DNA from: Gnetum montanum
Lineage: Eukaryota > Streptophyta > Gnetopsida > Gnetales > Gnetaceae
Length of the DNA stretch: 64,000 nucleotides
Assembly (NCBI GenBank): GCA_015680685.1
Contig: MNCI01003010.1
Span: forward strand, 34,867 to 98,866
Direction: 5' to 3'
Shown: positions 46,801 to 57,272 of the stretch, one piece after another
How the letters are laid out: the number at the start of each line of letters is the position of its first letter
How positions within the stretch are numbered: position 1 is the stretch's first letter
Program-made: the position numbers and the translations under genes
The notes under the pieces: model-generated
What the model was told of the DNA's origin: nothing
What the model saw: only the letters and a program-made list of their open reading frames with translations
Databases searched by the model: none

Positions 46801-49009
46801 CCATGCATGAGTCAAGGGACGAGTAAATCTAGGACCCTCAGCAGGGCCTCCATCAACTTTAAAAAGTCCCTCATCTATGTTGGTAATGAAGGCAAACATG
46901 TCTTGTGTAGACCTGGGAAACATTGTCTCAATGATATCACGAGCCAAATGTTCACTTAGGTGAGACCATATAACCACACTAAAATTTCGCAAGATGAATG
47001 ACAAAAATGAACCAACACTAAGACAAAACCATATCACATGAGGCCCAATGCACATGTCATAAGGAGGTATGTCTAGTCCAAAGGGGCCAAACCAAGCAAG
47101 TACACCAACAAGCTCAACCACAAGAAGGGAGGGTTTAGGTCCCCTGCATACAGCCAAAAATTATAGGTGAGCAAAGAGTCCAAGTTCTCAAAATGATTTA
47201 AAAACACATAAATCAAAACATAAATAATATTTAGTACACGGCTTGACCCCATGAGATAAAGACACTAATATTTATTTAGTGTACTTAACGCTCGCTAGGG
47301 TACATTGAAATCTCTTACACCATAGTTTATTGCAGGCAACATAAAATAAATACACAAGTGGGAAAACATGAACATTCTCAGATTCAACATAAACTTGGAA
47401 AAAAATGGAAACATATTTAAAATTATCTGTCCCAAGAAAACAATAAACTGGGTAGATATAAAACAAAAAAATAATAAACATCTTAGCAAACAATTTACAT
47501 TTTCATGTCTTAGAAAAGAGAGGCCTAGACACTTACGTTGGGGCTAACCCCTACCACAATGCATACTGTGTGCTCATGCCCTATTCCTAGGCACTCATGC
47601 TATAGCTTCCAATGACTCAAACTGGGCCTGTTCCTAGGCACTCACACTACAACTTCCAATGACTCATGCTAGGCATGTTCCCAGGCACTCATGCTACAGC
47701 TTCCAGTGACTCACGCTGGGCCTGTTCCTAGGCACTCATGTTGCAGCTTCTAGTGACTCATGCTCGACTTGTTCCCAGCAACTCATGTTGTAGGAACTCA
47801 CACTATGTATGTTCCCTAGCAACTAACACAACCACAAAAAAGCTGTTACCACCAACATAGGGAGACAAGCCCAGTCTTATAAGCAACACCGATGGGGATC
47901 AATAACATAGGCATATCGACTCAAAAACCATTATAGCTTAGGTGAATCTATAATTCTTAGGAGGGGCAGCCTCACCCTTCTCTACTTATGTGGATCCTTA
48001 TTACCCTTATAGGTTTTAGAGATACCAGCTTCATTGGTATGTGCATGAGTCAAGGCACACAATCATGGACACACTCAGCAACAAGAGCTTGACACGCTTA
48101 CTTACGCCTGCTTCATGAAAACCCTTCTTACTATTAGGGAAAGGACTCATATATGCATGACTAGTAAGATAACACATGTGCAATTACTCTTACAAGTAAT
48201 AGTGGGGTGTCTTAAAACACCCTAATAAGGGAGAATCTCGAGCCCAGGCCAAGGAAAATAACCATAGCCACTTATCCTTCCTATGGGCCTATAAGCTTCA
48301 GGAATCTTGAACCCACAAGCATAATCACTAGCAAAAATAGCAATACAAAACACAGGGCTTCTTGGTGCCTTCCTGAATAAACTCATGATGGGCATCCCTA
48401 GCGCTCAGGCTAAGACTTGCCTACAATGCACTCATGTCGCCTATCTCCCTGAAACACTCATGCTAGGTTTCCTACCCTGAAACACTCATGCTGGGAATCT
48501 GTAGCTCACATTTCCAAGAACCTTGGCAGTCATGCTGCCAAAACAAAAAAAAATTAGATCCCCCTAGTAACACAGCTCATGCTACCCTAGAAAAGGATCA
48601 TGCTACCCAGGATATCCATGGCACTTATAACGTGCTTGCCCCAAACAAAATGCAAATAAATCTAACTTGCACTCATGCCCTATGCTTCCCTGGGCACTCA
48701 TGCCCTAGATCACTCACATTGATGCCATAAAAAATCAAAAACAGCAAGCCAGAGACCCCAAAAACAAATCTTGAATCCTCAAAAAAAAGCCCAAAATTGT
48801 AGCCATAGAAGTCATGTTGCCCTAGCTAATGCTATGAATGGAATACTAGAGAAAAAGAAGAGGAAACAAATCTACCTATGTAGAGCTCCATCCCATGCTG
48901 GAATCCTAGCTTGGGGAAGATGCTAGAGTAGCTCTTCACTCTCCTCCACAAACACCAAATTTGCTTGCCTATTTCCTTTACCTTAGCTTGCTTTCCCTTT
49001 GCCCTTCAT
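43896..49009 (-). pseudogene. Opposite-strand spliced gene of element C, exons 1 to 7
   Basis: Minus-strand exons: 49009-48876, 47143-46694, 46609-46338, 46246-45200, about 45075-44815, 44707-44551, and 44446 running into the A insertion at 43896 (continued at 9182). Lengths of exons 1-4 (134, 450, 272, 1047) differ from B (131, 450, 269, 1041) only by multiples of three, and the junctions match. Exon 2 is fully open and reads as a degenerate FCP1/NIF HAD domain: LLVVELVGVL for motif I, FLSFILRNFSVVIWS, and NSSNTLFLTF for the second Asp motif. Exon 4 holds IVDSFNDD, FDLFGMPMDG and SHFTFAFFAGYLRRF, collinear with B. Exon 5 is Glu-rich. Stops occur in exons 1, 3, 4, 5 and 6. Introns are about 85-120 bp except intron 1, about 1.7 kb. 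Confidence 0.7.
47520..48760 (-). repeat. CACTCATGCT array in intron 1 of the opposite-strand gene, element C
   Basis: Tandem-like units of CACTCATGCTACAGCTTCC and GTGACTCACGCTGGGC fill 47560-47830. Looser copies run to 48720. Most cores read ATGCT, the expected decay product of ACGCT. Confidence 0.7.
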
Positions 49010-49254
49010 GGCTGCCCTATAACTCACGCTATAGCTCACACTGACACTAATGCTGACGCTGACGCTACACTCTCTAGCTCATGCACTAGTTCAAACTTCC
49101 AAGAACTCACACTAGCATAAATGATGCCCTTGTACCTAAAAACCCCTNAAGGAGGGGAGAAAGGTTAAAATAAAAAAAAATATGTATATACAAATATATC
49201 ACATAAAATCCATAAGACTTTAAAATCCTACATGACAAATTGACATGAATATTA
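49010..49254. other. Promoter side of the opposite-strand gene, element C
   Basis: Several ACTCACGCT and GACGCTGACGCT units at 49020-49110 lie upstream of the ATG at 49009. An N at 49148 sits where B has its TATA box, so sequence may be missing. Confidence 0.45.
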
Positions 49255-49285
49255 TTGGCCTGGTATGGCCTAAAATTCCCATGAC
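49255..49285 (+). repeat. Second repeat block (pre-pol), element C, one unit
   Basis: A single decayed unit, GGCCTGGTATGGCCTAAAAT, is left of the array seen in A and B. Confidence 0.5.
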
Positions 49286-49401
49286 CACCACTAAGTTCCG
49301 CAATTTCATTAGCACATAGACTAATTACCATATGCCCGTTTACATTTAACAACTCCTTCATCCAACAAACATCACTTACTTTTCTCCTAGTTTAAATTCG
49401 T

Positions 49402-49403
49402 AG
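49402..49403 (+). promoter_or_regulatory. Candidate 3' splice site just before pol, element C
   Basis: TTCGTAG is followed by GAGAAAACAT and the pol ATG at 49414, matching the arrangement in element A. Confidence 0.4.
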
Positions 49404-49413
49404 GAGAAAACAT

Positions 49414-52400
49414 ATGGCTGCCAAGAATATCCTTTCAATATTGTCTCTTAGAGGACCATATGGGGAGGTAAAAAGAGCAATCAATCTAGAATCCTTGGAT
49501 CTAGACCCATCCGTTTATACTAACTTAATATCTTCCACTCAGGAAACATCAGACTAGCCTAAAATTGTGACTAGGACTTTAGATCTAGAGTTCGATAATA
49601 TCACTAAAGATCCTCTAGTTGAAGTCCCGATTACTACATTCAATGATGAAGCTAGAACATTGAAATTAAGTGCCCTACTGGACTCACAACTTGTCAGTGG
49701 TATCACTTAAGTACTAAAAGATAATATAAAAATATTCGCATGTTCATATATCGATATGCTAAGATTAGACCTCCGAATCATCCAACACAACATCATTCTC
49801 GATGAAAAAATCAAATTGATGAAGCAAAAAGCATGAAAGGTTAGACCTGAGGTGGCGCTAGTAGTCCGCACCGAAATCAAAAAGCTCTACCAAGCTAGTT
49901 TCATCCAAGTCATTGACTATTCCAACTGGGTATCAAACATTGTTGTAGTCCCTAAAACGAATGGTAGCATACACATATGAATTGACTTCCATGCTTTCAA
50001 CATAGCCACTATAAAGGATGACTTCCCGCTACCTAGCATTGATCAACTTATTGACACAACTGCTGGACATGTGCTATTGTCCTTTATGGATGGATTTCAG
50101 GATACAACCAAATAAGAATCAACCTAGAACATCAACTTAGAACAACCTTTATGACACTTTTGGGCACATTCTACTATACGATGATGCCATTTAGTCTAAA
50201 AAATGCAAGAGCTACATATCAATGAGCAATGACATATATATTTAGTGATTGCATGCTCAATTTGCTCAATGATTACATTGACAACACTGTAGTTAGATAT
50301 AAAAAAATCAAACAACATGCAAAAGATCTAGACCTAGTGATTAAATGTTGTCTTACATATGACCTTAGGATCAATCCAAAGAAATGTGTCTTTGGTGTCA
50401 AAACGGGCAAAATGCTTGGCTTCGTAGTCTCTGAAACAGGGATATGGGTAGATCCTGATAAGGTTAAGGTAATAACTAACATGCAACCACCAAAAAACCT
50501 TACTAAACTATGGATTCTCCAAGGTAGACTACAATTCATTAAATGCTTTATCGAAAGGCTGACGAATAAGTTGAGATCCATGCAACACTTACTATGAAAG
50601 AATGTGCATTTCCAATGGACTCAACAATGCTAGGAAGCATTCGAGAACATAAAACAAGAGTTGGCTCAACTACCAACCATTTATCCCCCATAGAGTGATA
50701 AAATCTTCTACATCTACCTTGTAACTTCTAATTCTTCCATTGCATCGATGCTTTATCAAAAACATAAAGATGGAGTCGAGATCCCTATATATTACCTAAG
50801 CCATGCTTTAATTGCCTATGAACAATGATACAATGACATAGAGAAATCATGCCTTGCCCTTGTCTTCTCCTTGAAGAAATGGCAACATTATCTTTTCCAT
50901 AGTCAAGTCTAGATCATTTGCAAGAATAATGTACTCTGCACCCTAACTAACAACATCTACGAGTCAAGTAGGATAGCTAGGTGGAAAGTGATGATCACCG
51001 AGTTTGACTTACACTATGTTGCTCAATCCTTCAAAAAAGGCCAAGCAATAGTCACACAACTAACCATCTTGTGAATGCATGATGAAGCAATGATTAACCC
51101 TAAATTCCTTGATGAAAATGTTAATAGTATAGACACTGTGCCCGATAAATATGAGGTGATCCTTTATTTTGATGGAGCTTCAACTTCCCGAGGAGGAAGT
51201 TCTGTGGACATTTTAACGTAACCCTTTGAAGAAATCTGATCCTTCACCTACCAATTAAACTTTCCCTATACCAATAATGTGGCAAAATACAAAGGTCTTC
51301 TTAGAGGTCTTCAAGCAGCATTGACTTCGGGAATCACACGTCTTATAGTTTGAGACGATTCACAGTTACTCATTAATCAAGTCACAGAAGTTTACACATG
51401 TAATGCTTTTCATTTGCAACCATATTGTGATTTGACCAAACATTTGCTGAGGCAACTAGTAGAACTAGATATATAGCATGTCCCCAAAAGTGAAAACACT
51501 ATTGTTGATGCACTTGCTACACTAGCCCTAAACATGACACATGAAATGTTCCATGTGTTGCGTAGCTCTATAATAAATTTTGCCAACCTATAACCAACAC
51601 TCTCGATGAAATGCCTATAGCATCTGTTAACACAACACATGCAATAGAATGGTATGATCACATAAAAGAGTACCTTCTACAAGGCAAACCTCCACAACAT
51701 TTGACAAATGCTCAAAAGGATGCTGTGCAAAAATGCTCTCGGCAATATGTGTTAATAGGAGACACCTTGTGTCACAAATCCTATGAAGGCATTCTGTTGA
51801 TGTGTGTTAGTAGCATCGACGATCAAAAAATTGTAGAACAAGTCCACGAAGGACTTTGTGGAGGGCACATAGCACCCAAAGTAATGGCAACAAAGATTAG
51901 GTGCTTAGGCTACTATTGGCCACACATGAAGTACGATTGCTTCTCCAAGGTAAGGACATGTGACATTTGCCAAAGGCATGGTAACCTAATACATGTGCCA
52001 CCTAACGAATTTCACACAACACAAATCACATGGCCATTCCAAAGATGGGGATTAGACTTAATTAGACCAATACCACCATCATCCTCTGCAAGGCATAGAT
52101 TCATTATCACTATAATTGAATACTTCACAAAATGGGTAGAAACTATTCCCCATAGAAAGAGCACTTCTAAACACATTTGCACTTTCATAATAGAAAACAT
52201 CGTGACCCATTTTGGTATTCTGATGACCATCATTACTAACAATGGACCACAGTTTAGCAGTGTAGATACTAAAAGCTTCTGTGAAAGCTTGGGTATTAAA
52301 CATGCATTCTCGTCACCTTACTACCCATAGAGCAATGGTCAAGTAGAGGCTACAAACAAAACTTTCATCATGGTGCTCAAAAAGATGTTAAATCAAAGCA

Positions 52401-52888
52401 AGAGGTGATGGCACGAATAACTAGTCTACGCATTATGGGCATACAGAATGACACATCAAACATCTACAGGTAAAACTCCATATAGTCTTGTATACGAATC
52501 TGAAGTTGTTTTACCTTTGGAGTTACAAGTTCCCTCGTTGCGGATAGCTCTCTCAGGCCTCCTCGATGAAAGCCAAAGAAATGAGATGCACATTGCTGAC
52601 CTTGACTCGGTGGAGGAGGAACGTGTGCGAATGCTTGATCAGATCGAGTGATACTAGAAACAACAATAGCAATGACATAAACATGATCTGCATAAATGCC
52701 TAATTAAAAAAGGATCCTTAGTCCTTAAGGTTGTCTGTGAACATCTAGATAAGTTCTCAACTAGCTGGGAAGGGCCTTACATAGTCACCAAGGTGTACAA
52801 TAATGGAGCATTCAAACTTGCCGACATGGATCGGAACGAGTTCGCTAATCCCACAAATCACCTGTACCTGAAACGGTACTATGTCTGA
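49414..52888 (+). pseudogene. pol polyprotein, element C (heavily broken)
   Basis: The ATG at 49414 aligns with A. Frameshifts occur (one near 50095, where one or two bases of the reverse transcriptase are missing), so three frames are needed to reach the stop at 52886-52888. Domains are collinear with B: reverse transcriptase (active site YIDN where YVDD is expected, 50271-50285), native RNase H (about 50700-51040), archaeal-type RNase H (about 51165-51550; the catalytic Glu is Lys in YKGLLRGL), integrase (about 51830-52888). Integrase keeps HHCC and the final Glu, but the second Asp is Asn (TNNGPQF). The stretch 51611-52330 is open. The original enzyme set copied genomic RNA and integrated the cDNA; this copy cannot. 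Confidence 0.88.
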
Positions 52889-52898
52889 TCAACTTGAG

Positions 52899-53525
52899 GT
52901 ACGTAACAGTCCTAGCATCATGACCTAAAACTAATACCATAGAACAGTCCTGACATCATGACCTAAAACTGATACCATAGAATGGTCCTGGCATCACGAC
53001 CTAAAACTAATACCATAGAATGGTCCTAGGGTCATGACAATAAACCGACACCATAGAGCTCTGTCCAGTATGACACTAAACTACCACATTTATCCACCAT
53101 GACATAAAACTAGCATGCAGAGTTCACTAAGACTATAAACTAGTTTGCCTCTTCACATTCCACTACAATTATAAACTAGCAATGCATTATCTGCTACGAC
53201 GCTAAACTAGCACCGTCCAAAGGGTTATGACGTGAAAACGTGAAAACTAACCCGCAACAGTCCGCTAAGACTATAAACTGGCAACATCATCAATGACTAG
53301 GAAATACTTGAAAAGATATGTTGTTGCAATCAGCTGTACCTATTCCACCAAGACTTGCTACATAATTTTTCTCATGGACCCTGATGAAGTTGATGCTGTT
53401 CATGATTCTCTCTACCTTGAAAATTGCACATGGTGGCTCCATCTCCTTAGTTTTCTTCAAGTTTAAAGTGCTTAGTTAACCAAATTATTTGTGGTTCTCT
53501 TTTCTTCTTGGAGTTGTGTTTGCAG
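52899..53525 (+). other. Likely 3' UTR intron with third repeat block, element C
   Basis: Donor GAG/GTACGTAA lies 10 bases behind the integrase stop; acceptor GTTTGCAG/GATGAC is at 53524-53525. Between them 52910-53060 has about four units of 38-39 bp (CATGACCTAAAACTGATACC) and looser units to 53290. Confidence 0.55.
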
Positions 53526-54430
53526 GATGACATGCCTAGGGCATTTGTGCATAGATGCACTTCATCATGACAATAAGGTATCACATTCCTCCTAACACCC
53601 GCAACTGGGTTAATCAATCAGTTCATAAGTACATTCCCTATTCTCCATCATGTTTCCCTTATCCTATTCAATTACACACCCTTGATACATTCTACTCATC
53701 CCAAAACTCTTAATACACTATTGCACACTATGATCCTCTAAGCAGTTGCAACACAAAACACAGTGCATGGTACATGATACAAAATGCAAGCGCATGAGCA
53801 TGAGCACAACACTAAAAGAAAGCTCTTTAGAAAAACAAAAAGAAAAGAACAAGAAAAAAAAGAAAAAGAACAAAAAGATCAAAGAGAAAAATGTGCAGAA
53901 AAGGTCTTCATAACCCCATTGACATCATAGACCATAGACTATTGGCTATTCTCATAGAAGCCCCAAGTGAGAAGGTGATTATCTTGAAAAAATAGTTGTC
54001 CTTGTGTCTCAAACGCTCATGTTGCACATCATTGCATGGATTTGGATGTTTACAACATGCTCCCATAAACACTCTACAAGAGTCCTGTTTCCCCAAAGAA
54101 TGCACTTCCTATGTCTTGGTTATGAGTTTGCTGAAAACTAGTTACTGATAAAAACTAAAGATATGGCTTGTTCATGTGAGAGCATTCCTCTCCCACAATT
54201 CCAACAACAATTATAACCCTTGATCAACTCTTGATTTCCCCAGTTACAACCAATCCCCTTGCATATTGAACTGCATTTCCCCAATCCCATGTACTTCTAA
54301 ACATAGTGCAATGACATTCAGCTAGGGGCTGATGGATAATGCTTGGTACTTGCTTGTTCATGGTGTTTTTGTACTTCTTTGTTGATGCCTCTCAGGTGGA
54401 TTCCTCCAAGAATCAACAAAGAGGGGCTAA
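53526..54430 (+). other. 3' UTR, hairpin and polypurine tract, element C
   Basis: No conserved ORF. An A-rich, low-complexity run lies at 53810-53900. The stem CTTTGTTGA (54377-54385) and TCAACAAAG (54413-54421) precedes the LTR, as in A and B. Confidence 0.6.
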
Positions 54431-56169
54431 TGAAACACCATTAATTTCAACCTAACAATTTGAAATGAGAACAACTCATAACCTTTTTAGCTTTTGAAAG
54501 GAAAAAATTTAACTAAGGCATGGAACTCATGCCAGCTTGTCAAGCTAGATTGATCACGCTAGCTTATCCTGGGAACTCACGTTGGCTTACCCTAGGCACT
54601 CACACTAGCTTGTCCTAGGAACTCATGTTGGCTTGCCTTGGGCATTCACACTGGCTTGTCTTGGGAACTCACATTGGCTCCACTTCAAGTTTCGGCATTC
54701 GGGAGTTCAAATTTTGAGGAAAAATGACACAAATTTTCTCACTCATGCTATAGTCACGCTGAGGTCATGCTGGCAGCGTGAGTGCAACATGAGCAACTGT
54801 GAGAGCCTAAAAAATAAGTCAAAATGACTTGATTTTGGGGTTCAAGTCATCTTTAGGGTTTATTGTTGACATTCCATCCTCCAGGATTTCAAATTTCAGG
54901 TCCAAAATTGCAAGTTTTTGCAACTCATGTTGTGGTCACGCTGCACTCACGCTAGCAATGTGAGTCCAGCATGAGCTGCCAAAAGTGGCCTAAATCAAGA
55001 CATATGAAGCTCAATTTTTGACTTATAGATTACTCTTAAGGTCAACCATAGTTAGGCAATTGCTATACTCAAGAAACAGGCTTCAAAAATCAAAATTTTG
55101 GGTGAAATATGTCATTTTTTAGCTCACTCACACTGAGGTCATGCTGAGGTCACATTGACAACATGAGTGCAACATGAGTACTGATCATGCTCTGTCGAAA
55201 GAATTCCAAACTAATGCTGAGGACATGACAAGACAAAATCAACTCACGCTGGAAGCCCTGGTGAGATAGAGTTGCCTCAAACAACCACAAAACCACTCAA
55301 ATCGACATCCTACAACAATCAATTCAAGGATCAACAAGTTTCAAGTGAGCTAGAGTTGATCTATCTTATTGTACATTATCATTTTCATTGAAATGTTCAT
55401 CATTTGTGAGCTTGTCAAGCTCTTATGCTCTAAATTGTATGTGATTCCATGAGCATAAGCTAGCTTGAGTAAGCTAACACACCCTGTAAGATACAGTGTA
55501 TCTGGTTAAAGAATGTAGCTTGCCTACACACGTCCAATTTACACACAGTTGTCCATCAAACATGTGTCACTTGATCTATTTTCCTCTCATTTCTCAGATA
55601 TTGATTCCACCCATGAGCTCTGCACCCAAGCCCAACCAAACCTTCACATAAAAAAGGTTGGCAATTTTGAAGGTTGACGACTTGGAAAAAATAGACTAGT
55701 AAACTTTTAGATGCTTGAGCACACCTAACTCCTAGCATCCAAGCACTTGTAAGCACATCACCCTGGGGCTTAGAACTTGACTTGTCATCCATACGTGCAG
55801 CTATGCTTTGACCAATGCACATTCATTCTAAGCAATACAATATAGTTCATTTTGCCTTCCATTATATTGTCTACTTTGTTTTACATTCAGTTTATGTTTT
55901 GTTTGCAATACTCTTTTGTACATGATCTGTTTGCATTTTATGTGTCACTGTTTACATTTCAAACATTAGTTATGATAACCCCAGCGCAAGCCATAATTTA
56001 CGTTCAGGGAAGTCCTTGGTTGATTTGTGTGCAGACCATCCAAGGCACTCTGCCTTTGTTTTCTTTTCCAACTTGCCCTCACACGAACGCAGGGTCAGCT
56101 GTGTCTATCTGATGATCTTTCGGTGTTTTTTTTCCTTCTAGCCTTACATCGACGATTTTGGTCAGTACA
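54431..56169 (+). repeat. 3' LTR of element C
   Basis: 1739 bp, from TGAAACACCA directly after the purine tract to CAGTACA. U3 (54520-55270) holds many GGAACTCACGCTGGCTT units, the same motif type as in C's leader and intron 1. The last 150 bases align with LTRs A and B (CCATCCAAGGCACTCTGCC). Confidence 0.8.
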
Positions 56170-57272
56170 ACTATTAGCTTGTTCATTAGGAACTAGATGG
56201 TACTATGGTCTATGTGTGCAAATACTTTATAATCAAGCACATAGTGCCTAAATTTTTCAAGAGCATACACCACTATCATTAATTCTTTCTTTGTGGTAGT
56301 GTAATTTAGCTATGCACCTACAATGCTTTGGCTTGTACAATGGATGTAATATGGATGTTTTTTATCGTCCAACTGCATAAATACCACTTCCAAAGCATAA
56401 TTAGATGCATCCATCATTATGTAAAATAGTCTAGACTAGTTTGATGCCTATATAATTGGAGTTTCTACAAGTTTTTTCTTCAACTATTGGAATGCATGTT
56501 CGCATTCCTTAGTCTACATGAATGGAGCATCTTTCTTTGTCAGCTTTAGTAATGGCTTTACAGTCTTAGAGAGATTCTCTATGAATTGCTAGTAGTATCT
56601 AGTATGTCCAAGGAATGATTAAACATCTTTAACTATCTCTAGTTAATGGTTTATTTCTTGGATGATCCTTATCTTCTCTAGGTCTACCACAATCGCTTCT
56701 TATGAAATTTGATACCCCAACACAACACCTCTTGGTCCATGAGATTTGTTTTCACACATCTTTTCAATACTTGCTCAAGGTGGTCCAAGGCTTGCTCAAA
56801 CATAGCTCCATTGTTGGAGAAGTCATCCATGAAGACTTCTAAATCACTACGAATATACTATTGAAAGATGCTAAGGACCAAGAATTAAAATGTTGTAGGG
56901 GCATTACATAGACTGAATGGCGTCTTACAATATGCAAAAGTCCCTCAAGAACTGATGAATGTTAACTTGGCTTATTTTTTTGGCACAATTTCAATTTGGT
57001 TATAGCCACTATAAACATTTAAGAAGCTATAATAGCAATGCCTGGAGATAGTGTCCAACACTTGGTCCACAAATGACAATGGAAAATGATCTTTCAATGT
57101 TGCCATGTTCAATAGCCTAACTTTGATGATGACCTACCACTTGCCATATTTCTTTAACATAATTACAAGTGAGCTAACCCACTCATTATCCATGATGGGA
57201 TAGATAAACCCCACCTTGAGGATTTGCTCTATTTCCTCCTTGATGATCTATTTCAATTTGGGGTTTAGCTAT
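56170..57272 (-). pseudogene. Fragment F: decayed gypsy reverse transcriptase and RNase H
   Basis: On the minus strand, reading from 57272 downward, broken frames give reverse transcriptase phrases (FLNVYSGYNQIE, then FMDDFS for the active site, VLKRC) and RNase H phrases (MDASNYALEVV, KHPYY, NYTTTKKELMIVVYAL). Many stops are present. The wording differs from A-E, so it is another gypsy lineage. It directly abuts the end of LTR C, so element C probably inserted into it. Confidence 0.75.

Larger units (their letters stand above)
3966..56169 (+). mobile_element. Element C: old Tat-type Ty3/gypsy element, split by element A (9183-43890)
   Basis: Parts in order: leader (3966-4354), gag-protease (4355-8119), repeat block, end of the opposite-strand gene (8752-9182), insertion of A, rest of that gene (43896-49009), pol (49414-52888), repeat block and 3' UTR, 3' LTR (54431-56169). 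With A removed, the opposite-strand gene reads through the junction. No 5' LTR or primer-binding site is present; they should lie left of element D. Many stops and frameshifts show that this is the oldest of the three large copies. Confidence 0.75.
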
